Source: Moniliella sp. 'wahieum' (lineage: Eukaryota > Basidiomycota > Moniliellomycetes > Moniliellales > Moniliellaceae). From it: a stretch of 64,000 nucleotides of DNA. A program made the position numbers and the translations under genes. Below are positions 1-12,174 of the stretch, one piece after another. The DNA is taken from positions 248,001-312,000 of the forward strand of contig RSEE01000022.1 of NCBI GenBank assembly GCA_003971905.1, written 5' to 3'. Every line of letters begins with the position of its first letter. Positions within the stretch are counted from its first letter, which is position 1. The notes below the pieces were generated by a model, which worked only from the letters and a program-made list of their open reading frames with translations, searched no databases and was not told where the DNA came from.

Positions 1-1505
1 AGGCACCTCGGGCTTGTCGGGTCGGAGGGGGACAGCCTTGGGAAGTGGCAAATCTGTAGGGGGAGATGCAGAAGGAAGAGACGACGGCTTGCTCACCGGA
101 GAAGGGATGCTCCCAACAGTTGCGGAAGTAGCTGTTGAGTCCACTTCGAGGCGAGTTTTCTCCTTCTCCTTCTTCTCCAGAGGCCCATCTTTATCCTTGA
201 GAGTGAGCTTGTCCTTGTTCTTGACGGAATTCTTGGCAGTAAGCGGGTTCTTATCAGTGCCCTTCTCTTTGCCCTTCTCTTTCTCCTTCTCCAAGTCCAT
301 CTCTTTGGCAGGGACTTTTTGCTTATCCTTGCCTGGCACTTTGTCCTGGGCGCCCACCTTCTCCTTCTCCGTCGCAGTCTTCTTCCGCTCCCGCTCCCTC
401 CTCTCGCGATTGGCCTTGCGCCGCGCCGCGTCGACGGCCTCGATACCAATAGGCTCTCCGACGCGAGGGACATGGCTATCATCCTTGTCCGTACGTTTCC
501 TCTTGCGAGAAGTGCCGTTGCTCTTTCCTTTGTCCTTGTCCTTCTCTTCCTTGACTTTAGCATCTTTGTCCTTCGGGTACTTCCCCTTCTCGTCCTCCTC
601 CTCCTTCAAAGGTCGTGCAGGCTTGGCACGCTTCTTAAGCCGTAGTTTCGGTTCCTTACGAGGGGGAGGAGCAGACAGCTCATCAGCCATCTCTCCTTCA
701 GAGAGAGAGAGTTCCCCGCTACCAATTGAAACAGACCTAATGCTCGACTGGGGGAGCGAGTCGCTGTCTTCCTGCTCTTGGACAGGAAGGAGGGGGGGTG
801 ACAGTGCTTCGGGCTCAGGTGGAGGGAGCACAAAGTAAAACACGCGCTCCGAGATCTGGACCTTGGTTCTTGGCATGAAGTCAGTCTTGACCGAAACAGA
901 AAAGAGGGGGGGTGCATACCGGTTGGAAAGCAATACACAAGTGCCGCGATCGTGATAAACGTCATCCACGAACGCACCGTTTCGTCCGAGGACTTGAAAA
1001 ACAAAAGCACCATCTGGCAAGGCTGGACCAAGTTCCTCCTCTTCCACGCGTCGGGGACCAGGCGGATGGGGCAAGGGCACCCCTGCAGGCGAATAGAATA
1101 TGCGTGCATGGTGTCGGGAGATGGACTTGAGCGGTCCCAGGTCCACATCCACCCCGCCTTCTACGCGGGAGCCGGTGATCCTCTGGGCAGGGGGGGGGAA
1201 GGTGCGGTGCCGGGGCGCCGGCCAATAAGGACATCGAGGGTCTGAAGGTAATAGGAGAAGCCGGGGAACTCGAGTTTGGCATACGCCTGGATCTGCTCGC
1301 CCTCGGGCTGGGGCAGTTGGGTGGGAATGGGCAGGTCGTCGAGCAGCGATTGATTCGGCCTCCAGGTCGTCGGGCGGGTCGTCGGGCGGGGGTCGTGCAG
1401 GTCGCGGAGCGACGCGTGCCCACTGGCGGGCGGGGGCATGGGTGGAGGCAGCGGCAGGGGTGCCGGCACGGGGCTCCCGTGGGGCGCTGCGGCAGGGCTG
1501 GACAT
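1..1505 (-). CDS. FHL1: FHL1-like transcription regulator with FHA domain (partial, C-terminus outside window)
   Basis: The start is ATG at 1505. A Pro-rich leader of about 65 residues leads into an FHA domain: AYAKLEFPGFSYYLQTLDVL, then IGRRP, then SISRHHARIFY and LGRNGAFVDD, the signature phosphothreonine-binding core. A short intron (about 937-890, start GTATGC, end CCAAG) restores the frame into SERVFYFVLPP, the last FHA strand. Downstream is a very Lys/Glu-rich nuclear segment (about 700-100) with KRKR clusters. In FHL1 proteins this order continues into a forkhead domain, which would lie beyond position 1. The family (yeast Fhl1 with Ifh1) controls ribosomal-protein genes; that role is inferred. 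The frame breaks once, in a nine-base run (1190-1198), where one added base restores the FHA reading. Confidence 0.82.
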
Positions 1506-2201
1506 GCGCGCGATGGCGACGCGGGCGGAGCAGGCGAGATGGTGGCAGCAGGAGCGTGCGACCGCTGAGAGGCACGCGTTGGGTGGGACGGCCTGCTGAA
1601 TCTGGCGTCGGGGCGGCGATGGTGATACAGACGTGATGCACGCTGCCTCGCCTGCAGCCTAGTGGGCCGGGCGGAATGGGCCGATGTTTGGCGTTCCGCC
1701 CCTGAAACTTTTCCGCCGCCACGTGACATCTTGTTGGTCGGTTCCAACGTCCTCTCCCGCTTCAAGGATGGCGCAGATTGCGAATGGCTCTCCCTGTTTT
1801 CTTTTGGGTTGCTCATATGGTGTGCGGCAGCAATTGCAATGCACAACCCGCTACAGAGGACGCACAAGAGGGGAGCACAACCGATGTCCGTCTCTTTGCC
1901 ATTCTCCCGCTCGTCCGTATAGGCGTTTGACGTGTGCGTCAGTACGTCTCCATCCATTTCTTACTTACAATCCGTTCTGTGGCCGCAACATATACGTTGT
2001 GTATGCTGGCGCAAGCGGTCATCAAACAAAGAATACACACCGATCGATGAGCAGTGGATCAACAAAGACAAAGGGAGAGAAAATGTACCCAAAAGAGATT
2101 CCACAACCCACAATACCCTTATGTTGTGGTCATCATGCGGAGCCTGTGATGAATACCGGCCCACAAGGCCATTCTCTCTCCTCTTGCATCACACACACCT
2201 C
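1506..2201. other. intergenic: FHL1 promoter and permease downstream region
   Basis: About 700 bases lie between the FHL1 start and the end of the permease gene. Short open frames occur on both strands but none shows a recognisable domain or good start context. I see no RNA gene or repeat here. Confidence 0.5.
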
Positions 2202-4208
2202 TTATGACCAGAGCCACGCCACCAAGCGCATCCATCGCTTTGGTGGACGAGGAACGTCTTCCGGGTGGCCGTGGTGGAACTGTGAGAGCCACGGCTGGAG
2301 AGGTACGTCAGCCAGTGGGATCCAGTCCCACCCCGACCACACCAACTGGTATCCCACCAGAATAAGGATGTTAAACACCGGGCTGGCATAGGCACTAAGC
2401 AGTGTCTTGACCTCAAACTTGCCAGGGATAAAGAGTTTCACCCCGCCCGACAACAGTAGAAATATGCACCCAACCAGTGCCACATAACCGCAATATGGCT
2501 GTAATGGTGTCGCCCAGGGAAGGGAAGCGCGTTCGATACCTTGGGCTCGTTGGGCACGATATACGTGCAAAAAGGTAATGGAGATGCAGATCCATGTGTA
2601 GAGCATGGCCGATTTGGTCGCAGCCATAAGATAGCTGAACACCTCGGCAGCGGTAGAAGAGAGAGTTGTATAAGCAAGACCAATACCCGAAAGCAGCACA
2701 CCCACCGCGTAGTAGGGCACACCAAACCGGTGCACCTTAAGGAAGAAGCGATAGCACTTCATCTTGGGCCAGGACCATGATACTTCGTGAACCGCCCATT
2801 AGGCTTGCCGTGCTCCACGCAGAGATGATGATGCCGACCTCAATGATCGAAGGGAGAACACGGTATCCCGCTCGCTGGGCCGCAATCACAAATGGTGACT
2901 GGTTTCTATTGCCTCCCAGAAGGAAGGGGTCATCGCTACTGACAAGCACTCCGGCAGCCAAGGCAAGCAGGACGTAAATAACGAAAATCCGGATAAAGAC
3001 GCGAGAAATTGCACGTCTTGTGGTGTATCGAGGGGAAGTGGTCTCTGCAGCGGCCAGGGCAGTGGCCTCACACCCTCCCATTGCATACACACATGGGGAT
3101 AGGGCAACCCATAGTGCTAGAAGGCGCCCAGCTCCGTTGGATAGAAAGTAGGTTTTCATCGGGCCGGGCTCACGCCAATAATGGAATCCCAAAAGCGTGC
3201 CCGTCGAACCGCTTCCCAGGTCGATGCATAATGAGAAAATGAGGATGAAGATCACCATGCAGAGCTTGAAGAGTGCGAATAGGAACTCCATCTCGGCCCA
3301 GATCCTTACCACTTCTCATACCCGTCAGAATATTGCTTTGCTGCTGTATATGAATGGCAATAAAAACAAAGGAAGGGGGGTGGTGAGGTGGCGGCAAGAG
3401 GAAATACATACTAAGATGTTGGCAAGAAGCATGAGGAAACCAAAAACGGTTACCCAAACGGCAGGACTTACCCCTGTCCAGAATTGGACGAGCACGACGC
3501 AAGAGGCAACCTCGCTGGCCATTCCGACGAACGTTGAATAGATCAGGTTGATACCCAAAGCGACCCCAAAAGCAGGGAGACAACATGCCGGCGTGCCGGA
3601 GATGGCTTCCAGTCACAGGGGCGAGGCAGGCAATTTCCCCTAAACACAGCATGGTGCAGGCGACTATGATCCCCACAAAGATAAAACGAGCAGGAGTGAG
3701 AGGGGCCCTGCAACAAGCAGGGGGTGGGCGATGCCGAGCCAAGCTGCGGTACCCACTACCCCCGAAAGAGCAACCATCTGTACATGTCGGTTTTGGATCC
3801 CCCTCGTAGGTCGTCAGAACGAAAGACACTGTTCTCACCTTGTTCGAATTCGGACGTGTCGCCCCACTCTCTCTTGGGCCCAGCAAATTTGTCCAACGCC
3901 TCGGTCAAGCCGTCCAGCTTCTTGGATTTAATATTGTTACTGCTTTGCGCCGAAAGTGCTTCTTCTTCAACAGAGACGCTCTGTTGAAATGTGAGTGCAG
4001 TGACAGTTGGCTCCTTCTCAAAGTCCTCTTCAGGAATGTCTTCCAACTTGAGGTGCAACGGCTTATGCTGCTCGGGCGAATGGAGTGTTACTTGGACCGG
4101 GGGGAGAGAAGAGAGATTGAGGTCTGTGGAGGGTGGGTGGAGGGGAGTTATAACATGGACCGTCGCCACAGGACAGCTGCTCTGTAATGTAGGAGGATGC
4201 GAGCTCAT
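2202..4208 (-). CDS. amino-acid permease, APC superfamily (AAT-like)
   Basis: Plasma-membrane amino-acid/proton symporter by family. The ATG at 4208 opens an acidic cytoplasmic N-terminus of about 130 residues. Then come MVALSGVVGTAAWLG (helix 1, the usual MIALGGxIGTGL position), CLGEIACLAPVTGS (the conserved LGEMA.L.P..GS motif), LGINLIYSTFVGM, VVLVQFWTGVSPAVW and GMASEVASC, and the downstream helices through VWSGWDWIPL, for about twelve membrane segments. At least one intron is likely near 3830-3770 (GTGAGA start, CTGAC branch, TACAG end). Further frame changes near 3705 and 3600 look like one-base run-length errors rather than introns. Substrate cannot be assigned. The exact C-terminus is uncertain; the open frame ends at 2202. 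Confidence 0.8.
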
Positions 4209-5049
4209 TTTCTCTTGAAAGGACGCAGGTGGGGGAGATGAAGAGAAAAAGTATTCGCTGAGACCGCTTCCTCTCGGGTGTTGTTTTCAAGACTGATACT
4301 GTAGGCAACACCCACAACAGAGTGATTGGTGGTGAAGGTGGTACTGTACAGAAAACGAAAAGAGAAAAGGGACTCGCGCCCACGAAGCGAAAAGTCAGAC
4401 ATATATATGGAGAGAGACTCTTCTGATTGCCAACTGACAGCAGGAGGGAGACAATATCACGGCAACAGTCACTATACTGTAGAGGGAAGTGCCGTGAGAC
4501 AATTACATCGACTCAGAAGATTGGTATGGCTTCTGAAAGCCTGTAAGTCCTAAAGCTGTATGGTGCGAGATATCGATAACAGACCAAAAGTGCTCTTCTC
4601 TTCGATCATCGTTATCGATTTAGATCGAAAAGCTCCTCTCATTGGCCCCTGGACAGATATAATGTACGTAGTTTTAGTATTAGTCGCCTTTGCCCAACTA
4701 TATGGCCTACATCTATATGTAGAGTGTGTTAGGCGTATATGTATAAGGCCTAAGGCGTGTGGAGTAAGAGCTAAATACAGAGTTGGCTTTCAAACGTCAT
4801 CGATATAGGGTGTGACATGTGACGCGTGCTGCCTTCTTCAAAGACTTTTCTCGTTATATATACGTGATAGCTCTCCTTTTGATGGACCTCTCTTACTGTC
4901 TGGAGGGATACCCACAGCATGGAAACCGATGAAATTGAGGTGGACCTGTGGTCTACGATTGGGAGCCGGAGAGCCATGTACACAGTCAACAGCGTCTACC
5001 AAAATATTCAAAGGATGATCTATCCGGAGTCGCTGGCCCTTTCCAAACA
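4209..5049. other. intergenic: permease promoter, AT-rich
   Basis: This is 840 bases without a supported gene. It is AT-rich for this window and holds two facing ATCGATAAC/GTTATCGAT words near 4573 and 4609, plus several TATATA stretches (for example 4400, 4855) that could serve the permease promoter on the minus strand. Confidence 0.4.
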
Positions 5050-5145
5050 GGTCGATTAGCTCAGTTGGTCAGAGCGTGGTACTAATACATCCGCTACGGA
5101 GTATCGGTTATGCCAAGGTCATGAGTTCAAGCCTCATATTGACCA
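5050..5145 (+). tRNA. tRNA-Ile (AAT) with 22-nt intron
   Basis: The acceptor arm GGTCGAT pairs with ATTGACC (5138-5144), followed by discriminator A (5145). The anticodon stem TGGTA (5077-5081) pairs with TGCCA (5111-5115), and the anticodon AAT is at 5084-5086. The intron lies after position 37, 5088-5109. The T arm contains GTTCAAGCC. A T-rich stretch from 5147 fits a Pol III terminator. Confidence 0.9.
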
Positions 5146-5431
5146 CTTTTTTCCTTTTCAAAAACCAAAACCAACCCCCACTTCAGTTTCGACCCATCAG
5201 TGCAGACATCTCGTTCACTGCATGGGCAAACATCAGATGCAATGTAACGACCGAGTGATCGATGGCGGATGGTCCGCATCGATCGCCTGAAATGCGGGCC
5301 CAGCTGGCCTTCGACAGCCGACAACCACACTGAACATATGAAACCCACACACGAAACACTGCCTCTGCGCTGGATGCGCGAGGAGCAACACTCACTGCCC
5401 CCGTGCCTGTGCGCCTGTGCGCCACCAGCGC
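5146..5431. other. intergenic: tRNA-Ile 3' flank and upstream of coiled-coil gene
   Basis: After the Pol III T-run there are about 280 bases with no supported gene. A GATCGATGGCGGATGGTCCG block near 5260 is the only unusual word. The coiled-coil protein's first exon could begin somewhere in the last 100 bases. Confidence 0.35.
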
Positions 5432-8400
5432 ATGCTGGCACAGGCGCGGCAGAAGAGCCGCTCCTGGGTCGTCAGAGCTGTGCGGCAGGTGTTGTTTGAG
5501 TCGCGGCCACCGCGCCCAACACCCAGCTGTGCTGCCCCACCACCATGCCCGCCGCCTGCCACCGCCTCTGATCCTGCACAGGAAGCGGCATCGGACATGC
5601 CGCTCGTCCCGGCCGCCTCGGACCCCCCAGAGCCCCCGCAGGCGCCTGCGTCCAAGGAGGCGCCAGGCAAGGAGGCGGGTTCCCCGGCGACCGAGGAGGC
5701 CAACGCGGCCGAACAGGCGACCGACACGCCTGCCTCCGGCGCCCCCAAGGAGCATTCTGCTAGTCCTTCTGTCGATGTGCTGCCAGACGAGGCCGAGCCG
5801 ATCGGCGCACAAGACGCTGCCTCTGCGCTTCCATCCGAGGAGAGCAGCGCCGCTGCTCAGGCGCCCCCGGCTTCCAAGCAGGAGGAGACCCCTCCGTCCC
5901 CGCCTCCGTCCAGCCAAGAAGCCCCTACCGAACCGACCATGCTGCCTTCCGTCCCCGCCTCTGGCCTCGAGGTGGCCACTGAAGACCCTTCCCTGATTTC
6001 TGCACCGGCATCCGAGCCGTCTGCGCCTGCTGCCACGGAGGGTTCGTCCGAGGTGGTCGAGTCGGACCCTGTCGCCCCGCCCAGCGATGCTCCCGAATCC
6101 GGCTCAACTTCCCCTCCCAAGTCGGCAGCCCCAACTGCACCCACTCCGCCCGTTGATGCCGGCGAGCCGCCGGCTGAGGTAGCAGAGCCGCCTGCTCAGC
6201 CCCCGATCGCCTCGAATGACGCTCCTGGGCATTCAGCCACGACTGCCTCCAAGTCGCCCAGCACCGTCCAGACTGAGGACATCAAGAGTCCAGGCCCACC
6301 CAAGCCCACAGGCGGGGACAAGGAGAAGACGGCAGAAAAGCCAACCAAGCCCCGTGTCAGTCGGGCTCCGCTGGCTCCGCGTCCTTCCGCCCGCCCCGCG
6401 GCTCCCTCGCTCGTTCGTCATGCGCGAACTTCCTCCGCCACACCTGCCGTCAGCACTACTGCCACCGGCGTCCGCGTTCGCCCCGCTGCCCGGCCCTCGA
6501 CGACTACGACGGCCGCGGCTGGGACAAAGCATGGCCATTCCTCTGGCTCGGAGAACACGTCATCCCCCGCGCGTCGTCCCCTCACAACGCCCCGACCGTC
6601 CGTACGTCCTCGCACCGCGCCTGCCCCCGCTTCGACCACGCCGGCGGCCTCGGCATCCACCCCAGCGCCCACTCGGAAGGTGGCAAGTTCCATCCCTTCC
6701 CACCGCGTCGCACGGCCGTCGGCATCGAAGGACGTACCGGTTCGTCGGGTGTTGGTGCGCAAGCCGGAGGAGAAACCGGCACCAGGCAAAGAGGAGAAGT
6801 CTGGTACCCGCGCTTGCCAAGGAGAGCAAGCCCGCGCCCATCTCAACCAAGAGCACACTTAAGGAGGCCAAGACGGGCAAGCCACTTTCCTCCGTTGCCA
6901 CTGCCCGAGCCGAGGAGGTGAATCGCCTGCAGTCCGAATTGGCCGGAGCCAAAGAGACGATTGCCTCCCTCACGGACGAGAAGGAGACGTACGTGGCCCA
7001 GGTGGCAGAGCAGCAGCGACTCCGTCAAGAGGTTGAGGCCCAACTTGCCCCTCTCGAAGAAGGCGAACAACAAGCCAAAGCGACAATTGAGAAGCTGGAA
7101 TCAGAGAAGCGTACCCTGGAAACGGCCCAAGCCGATCTCGAGTCGCAGAAGGAGAAGATCAAGGCGGAAACCGAAGCCTTGCAGCAGGAGATTGAGCATT
7201 TGAAGACCCAACTTTCCGAGGCAGAGGGTAAGACGAAGGCCCAACAGGACGAGGTGGTCCGACTTCAGACTGAATTGGAGCAGGCCACAAAGACCATTAG
7301 CAGTCTCGAGGCCAAGGTGGAGGCTGGCCAGTCCCTTGCAAAGGAGCTGGAGGAGAAGCAAGCCCTGCTGGTTCAATTGCAAGATCAAGTGCACAAGAGC
7401 GAAACGGACGCTGTTCGCATGAAAGAGACGGAGGCGAGCCTGACGTCCCAACTCGAAGCGAGCCAGGCCTCTCTTTCCCAAGCCGAAAAGGAAGCGGAAG
7501 GGCACACCACTAGACTTGCTACGATCACAAAGGAGCACGAGGACCAGCTCACGCAACAGAAGGAGAACCACGCCTCTGCTCTGGCCAATGTCCAGACTGA
7601 ACTCCAGGCCGCCAACGACGACGCGGCGCACCTGCGCCAGGAGCTGGATAGTGCGCTCAAGTTGTCGGCCCAACGGGGGTGAGGTAGAGTCCCTCACGCT
7701 GAAGGCTAAGGAAGCGGAAGCCGGGCTTAAGACGGCCATGGACAAGGCGCGGGAGGAGGCACGCGCCGAGTTCAGTACCGAACTGGAGCACTTGCGCGAA
7801 ACGGTAGCCGGGGAGCACCGTGCCTCGCTGGAAGCTCAGCGGGGAGAGATGGAGCGTCTGCGTCTCGAGGTCGAAGCGGCGGGCCAGGCGCGTGAGAAGG
7901 CGCTGAAGGATGCCGAGACTAGGCGGCTGACTGACCAGGAGGCCTTCACGGCTGATCAAACTCGTTTCCAGAATACCCTCAAAGAATTGGAGGCCGAGGT
8001 CAAGCAGGCCAAGGATGCCCATGCGAAAGCTGAGAGCAAAGTGGAGGGGTGCAACGCCGGCTTGACGATGTGAAGAAGACGCATCTGTCCCCAGCGGAGA
8101 AGGACAAGGTGAATGCCCAAGTGCTCGCACTCCAGGAGGAGGTGGAAACCCTCAAGGCCCAGGGAGGCAATAAGGAGACCGAGCTGCAGACGCGGATTGC
8201 CTCATTGGAGAAGGAACGAAAGGAAGCGGCGGTGGAAGCGGCCGAGAAGAGAGCGGAAGAGCAGAGGAAGGCCCAGAGTCAGCTCAAAGAGGCAGAGGAG
8301 AAGTTCCAAGCCCAGCTCAAGCAGGCCGAGGAAACCATCAAGGTACGTATTTTGGTCACACTGCCAGGCTATAACAGATGATAAAGAAACTGACTTCGCG

Positions 8401-8690
8401 TGTCTGCAGTCCACTCGGGAGCAGCTGGCAGACATGACGCTCGAACGGGACGGACTAATTCACTCTCCCCCCCACCCGCACAGAAGGAGCTGCTGTCAGA
8501 TGATGATCCCACTGCCCTAGTAGGCCAACACGCGGTGCACGTGCGGGAGAAGGCAGAGCTAGTGCGGGCTCACCAGGAGGCTCTTTCCGCTGTTGAGCGT
8601 GACCTTGTCAAGGAGAGGGAGGAGAAACAGGCCCTTTTGGCCAAATTGCGGGTCTTGGACCGCTCTGAGGAAGGAGCGACGGAAGCATAA
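5432..8690 (+). CDS. large Pro/Ala/Ser-rich coiled-coil protein, function unknown
   Basis: About 480 residues of disordered Pro/Ala/Ser/Thr-rich sequence (to about 6860) are followed by some 550 residues of nearly unbroken heptad coiled coil rich in Glu, Lys, Gln and Ala (6870-8690), of the kind seen in scaffold, eisosome or cytoskeleton-linked proteins. One intron is clear: GTACGT at 8344, ending CTGCAG near 8410. Frame changes at about 6820, 7680, 8050 and 8475 sit in runs of one base; I read them as one protein because the coiled coil continues across each. The first in-frame ATG after the upstream stop is 5432; 5597 is an alternative. I do not recognise an ortholog, and the length makes an abundant structural role only a guess. 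Confidence 0.7.
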
Positions 8691-9398
8691 ACTTGCCCCC
8701 CCCAGGCTGATAGTCGTTATTATACTCTTTTTTTTTACCAAAGTCTGTCCCTCCTGTCCCATCAAACCGCTATACAGCCGCTTGGGGAGGCGGTCAGCGC
8801 ACCTTCCGAAGATCTCAATCACCCCTCTTCGTTTGGATAAAAACTCTTCGATTTGGTACGTGGCAGCCGCAGGCGAAGCATTTGGACTTGGTGCTAATAC
8901 ACGGTCTTTTCTCCATCGAACAGGTACCTGCAAGAAACCACTTTTTTGATATGAGGTGGGGGAACTAGCGCTTCGTAGCCCATTATTGAATCAATGTCCT
9001 ATTCTGCGTGCGGTGAACTAGTAGCTATACAATCGCAGCATGGAGGGGGGGGGGGGCGAGGGTACTATCGGGACCTGTGGTCCCCTAGGGTAGACTAAAG
9101 CGCCTTGCTAGGCCGCTTTACCCTTATGATAGTTCAACACTCTTTTGTCCCCTCTTTCACCCCCGAAATCTACACAATCCACTGGCCTGTTCAAACCCTC
9201 ACTCTCTGTCACTACGTGTAGTGCACTGCATAAGGCTCTCGTCGACCTCGTCAATGTACCCCTACCATCCTTGGACACAAAAAGATATGAGATCAGACAA
9301 ATAGATTGATTGAGTGTAGGATACATGTATACTGATGAGACTGGCATTTGGTGCGTTACCGGGTGCACCGTCCAAAGGGATCGATCGGCTCATCGTGT
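8691..9398. other. intergenic between convergent genes
   Basis: This convergent gap of about 700 bases holds the 3' ends of the coiled-coil and protease genes. There is a run of about 14 G near 9042-9055 and a T-run at 8727. No coding or RNA feature is supported. Confidence 0.5.
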
Positions 9399-11013
9399 TC
9401 ACGCCAGGGCGGTAGCGTTGTTGAAAGCAAGGGCGTTCGGGCTGCCCTGGACGTCAACCAGAGCGTCCTTGGTAGCAAACTTGATCAGGGCCTTCTTCAG
9501 GTCCGATGGGTGGAGGACGGAAACAACCGTCTTCTTCGGCGTGGGCGAGAGCGACTCGACGAGCCATTCAAGTGCGGCCACAGGCATGGGCGCCGACTGG
9601 AGGGCACCGCTGACCTCACGCAGGCCGAGGCAATCGTGCGCTGCGCCTGTTGCTCAGCCAACTCGTCAAGCGACGTGACCGGCAGCGGGTCCTCGAGCAC
9701 AACAAAGTCCTCGGTGCCATAGATACTAAGGAGGTAGGCCAGCAGTCCTACGTGTGAGGGGTGGCCATCGAGGTACCAGACAGAATGGCAGTCGCATCCT
9801 TCCACGTGTTCCAGGTGGACTTGATGTTAAGGCCAGGGGCAAAAATGTCGACGCACGACCCCTTGTTGGAGAAGTAGGCACGCTTGTCCGACACATCCGA
9901 TGCGCCCACCGTCACAGGAAGCGACGCACCCGCAGGGGAAGTCCAGCATGCATCCGATTCATGTTCTCATTGCCCCCGCGACAGCAAAGTGGAGACCCGA
10001 CGAAACAGCACCATTGACAGCAGCGTCGAGCGTGGGCGACTTGCCACCGCCCAGAGACATGTTGGCAACAAAGCCCTTGTGCTTCTTGCGTGTCGCCGGG
10101 TCCTTCGACGCAAGCTTGGCACTGATCTCCTGTGCGTCCTTCACAGCCCAGAGAACCCCCGCCGTCACATCCGACATGGTGCCATGCCGAGGACCGGAGC
10201 ACCTTGACGGCAACCAAGTCGGCGTTCTTGGCAACACCATACGTCTTGCCACCAATGGTACCACACAGTGGGTGCCGTGTCCGTTGCCGTCCTCATCCGG
10301 GTCACCATAGGAATGGTCTTGCCCCAGCGGGCGCGGCCCTCAATCGGTGTGGTGAATGTAGACACCGGTGCTGAGGTCGTGTTAGCATGCGCTGCTCAAG
10401 CTGCGGGACAAGGGATAAGAACGTACTCAATGATGTAAGCTGTCACACGGCTCCGCCGCCTCGTCGTAAATGTAGTTGTTGAATGTGCCATAGCCGAGTT
10501 GGTCGCGGTGGGAAATGCGAGCCAAGCCCCAGGGGGCATCCTTCTCGGTGAGATGCTTGTGGTCTTCGACGATGACCTTTCGGGCATGACCTGGGTCTTG
10601 ACAATCGAGTCGCGCTCCACGTACTCAACCTCGTCCTGCGCACGAATGAACGCCAGCACATCGTCGGTGAACTGCCCCGAGTAGCCTTGGAGGTGGCCCT
10701 CCAAGTCGTACACGTGGCGAATGCCGTGCTGGGCCGAGGAGGCAGCGTTGAATCCATAATAGGCGTTGGCGGCCTCTTGCGCCGAAGCAATCGTGTCCTG
10801 GTGCGCCAGGAAAGAGCTGGCAGAGACGCCCTTGAGCTTGACAATGTAGTTGTCCGGCACCTCGCCCAGATGGCCTTCAGCGCTCTTCAGTGCGGCAGGC
10901 ACAACCGATGCGTCTTGGATTGTTGCGCCGGGCACAAAGCGGGGCTTGGTGGGGCGCGCGGTGGCCACAGCGGCCAGGGCAAGGCCGACGGCGGTCGTCG
11001 AGAGCAGACGCAT
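9399..11013 (-). CDS. PRB1: cerevisin-like subtilisin (peptidase S8) with I9 propeptide
   Basis: Serine endopeptidase of the proteinase K/cerevisin group. ATG at 11013 opens a signal peptide (LLSTTAVGLALAAVATARP), then an I9 inhibitor propeptide (NYIVKLKGVSASSFLAHQ to FIRAQDEVEYVERDS). Catalytic Asp is in YIIDTGVYIHHTDFEGRA, whose codon is completed across a 56-nt intron (10371-10426, CTAAC branch). Catalytic His is in the GHGTHCVGTIGG region and Ser in GTSMATP. The C-terminal ending PSDLKKALIKFATKDAL is typical of vacuolar protease B rather than of secreted proteinase K types, so a vacuolar or secreted location are both possible. Several one-base frame changes occur (for example near 10343, where TTGAGG should read TTTGAGG). 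A TATA-like box lies upstream. Confidence 0.87.
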
Positions 11014-11126
11014 GCTGGTGGACGAAAGTAGAGAAAGGAGGGGCGGAGGGGGGAGGAGGCAGTGGGTGGGTGGCCTAGGCAGGGATGGAGGCCGCGGGGG
11101 GAAAAGCAGGCTGCGATGGACGGGGG

Positions 11127-11133
11127 TATTTAA
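11127..11133 (-). promoter_or_regulatory. TATA-like box of the S8 protease gene
   Basis: TTAAATA on the minus strand, about 115 bases upstream of the protease ATG. Four other minus-strand genes in this window have a similar box at 90-115 bases. Confidence 0.45.
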
Positions 11134-12174
11134 GGGCAGGCGAGCGCTGGCTTATCGGCGCGATAATCGATAACGGTCTGTCCTGCCTCTCCTCTATCGA
11201 TATCGATATCTCCACAGCACGAATGGCAGTGGCGATAGCCGGTGCTGTCGCCACCGCCTGCCACACAGGCCACGCCATCCCCGCCCTCTGCCCTCTGCCC
11301 CCGTGGGTGTCCCCAGGCAGGGCGCCAGTGCTGCGGGATAATGACGTCACTGTTGCTATTGCGCGCAGGGTGGGGAGGCCGGCCGGGGGGCAGTAGCCAT
11401 GGTATGACTCGATCGATCGATCATCGGCCAGAAGCAGTAGCTAGTGGGTAGGGCGGCAGGCGGGCAGTGTATGATGCGTGGTGGCTGATGCAGGTGCGAT
11501 GGCGCCAACCCGGCTCCTGGATCCGTCCACTGGGGGGCACTAATAGCTGCGCGCCAGCACTGCTCCAGCCGCCTCCCGCGGGCTCCCGCTGGCTCCTGCT
11601 CTGGGATCTGAGACGGGTTCTTAGGCCCTGCGCTCTCCTGCGGCCACCCAAGCCACAGTTGAGCTGAGGCCGGCTTTTTAGCACCAGGCTCTCTGGTGTG
11701 CGCGCGACGAGATAAGATCTGTCGGGATCAATCGATCACGCTAGCTTACTCCTGTGTGCCATTTGGCTGATATCGATTAGATAACTCCCTGTAGCGTTGA
11801 CCCTTTCCTCCGATCTCCCATCCGTGTCTCTTGGCCACCACCTCCCGCCTCGCCATCTGGCCGGCACCTCCATCCTCATCTCCTCCTACGACCTGCAACT
11901 ATACACACTCGCGCTGCATTCCTCCGTGCAAGCAGAAAATCATCGGCAGTCATAAGCGCTCTCCAAGTCTCCTATACCGTGTGAACTGGAACCCCATCAA
12001 ACACATCCACCAGGATACACCTCATGTCAATCGCCCCTGGTAGCTTTTTGGACTACAGCATCATCGCATCGCGGCCACCCGCAGTACTTGCAGACGCGTC
12101 TCTATTCTATCGGAGCCAGCAATTCCATCACACAAAAGTAAAAAGCGCAAAAATCTGTTGAATGAGCTGGACGA
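11134..12174. other. intergenic: protease promoter, kinase downstream region
   Basis: About 1 kb with no supported gene. It carries repeated ATCGATATCGAT/ATCGATCGAT words (11195-11210, 11410-11422, 11728-11775) and a GC-rich block at 11250-11660. The last 200 bases before 12175 are the 3' flank of the SRK1-like kinase gene. Confidence 0.45.

Noticed and set aside
14-838. Plus-strand open frame of 274 codons, Ser/Leu/Phe-rich
   Set aside because: It is the mirror of the Lys/Glu-rich part of the FHL1-like gene; the minus strand carries an FHA domain directly upstream in the same gene.
6216-6870. Second plus-strand frame starting inside the coiled-coil gene
   Set aside because: Its first 200 codons are Arg/Pro shadow; only the later part is the true coiled coil, reached by a one-base frame change from the upstream frame.
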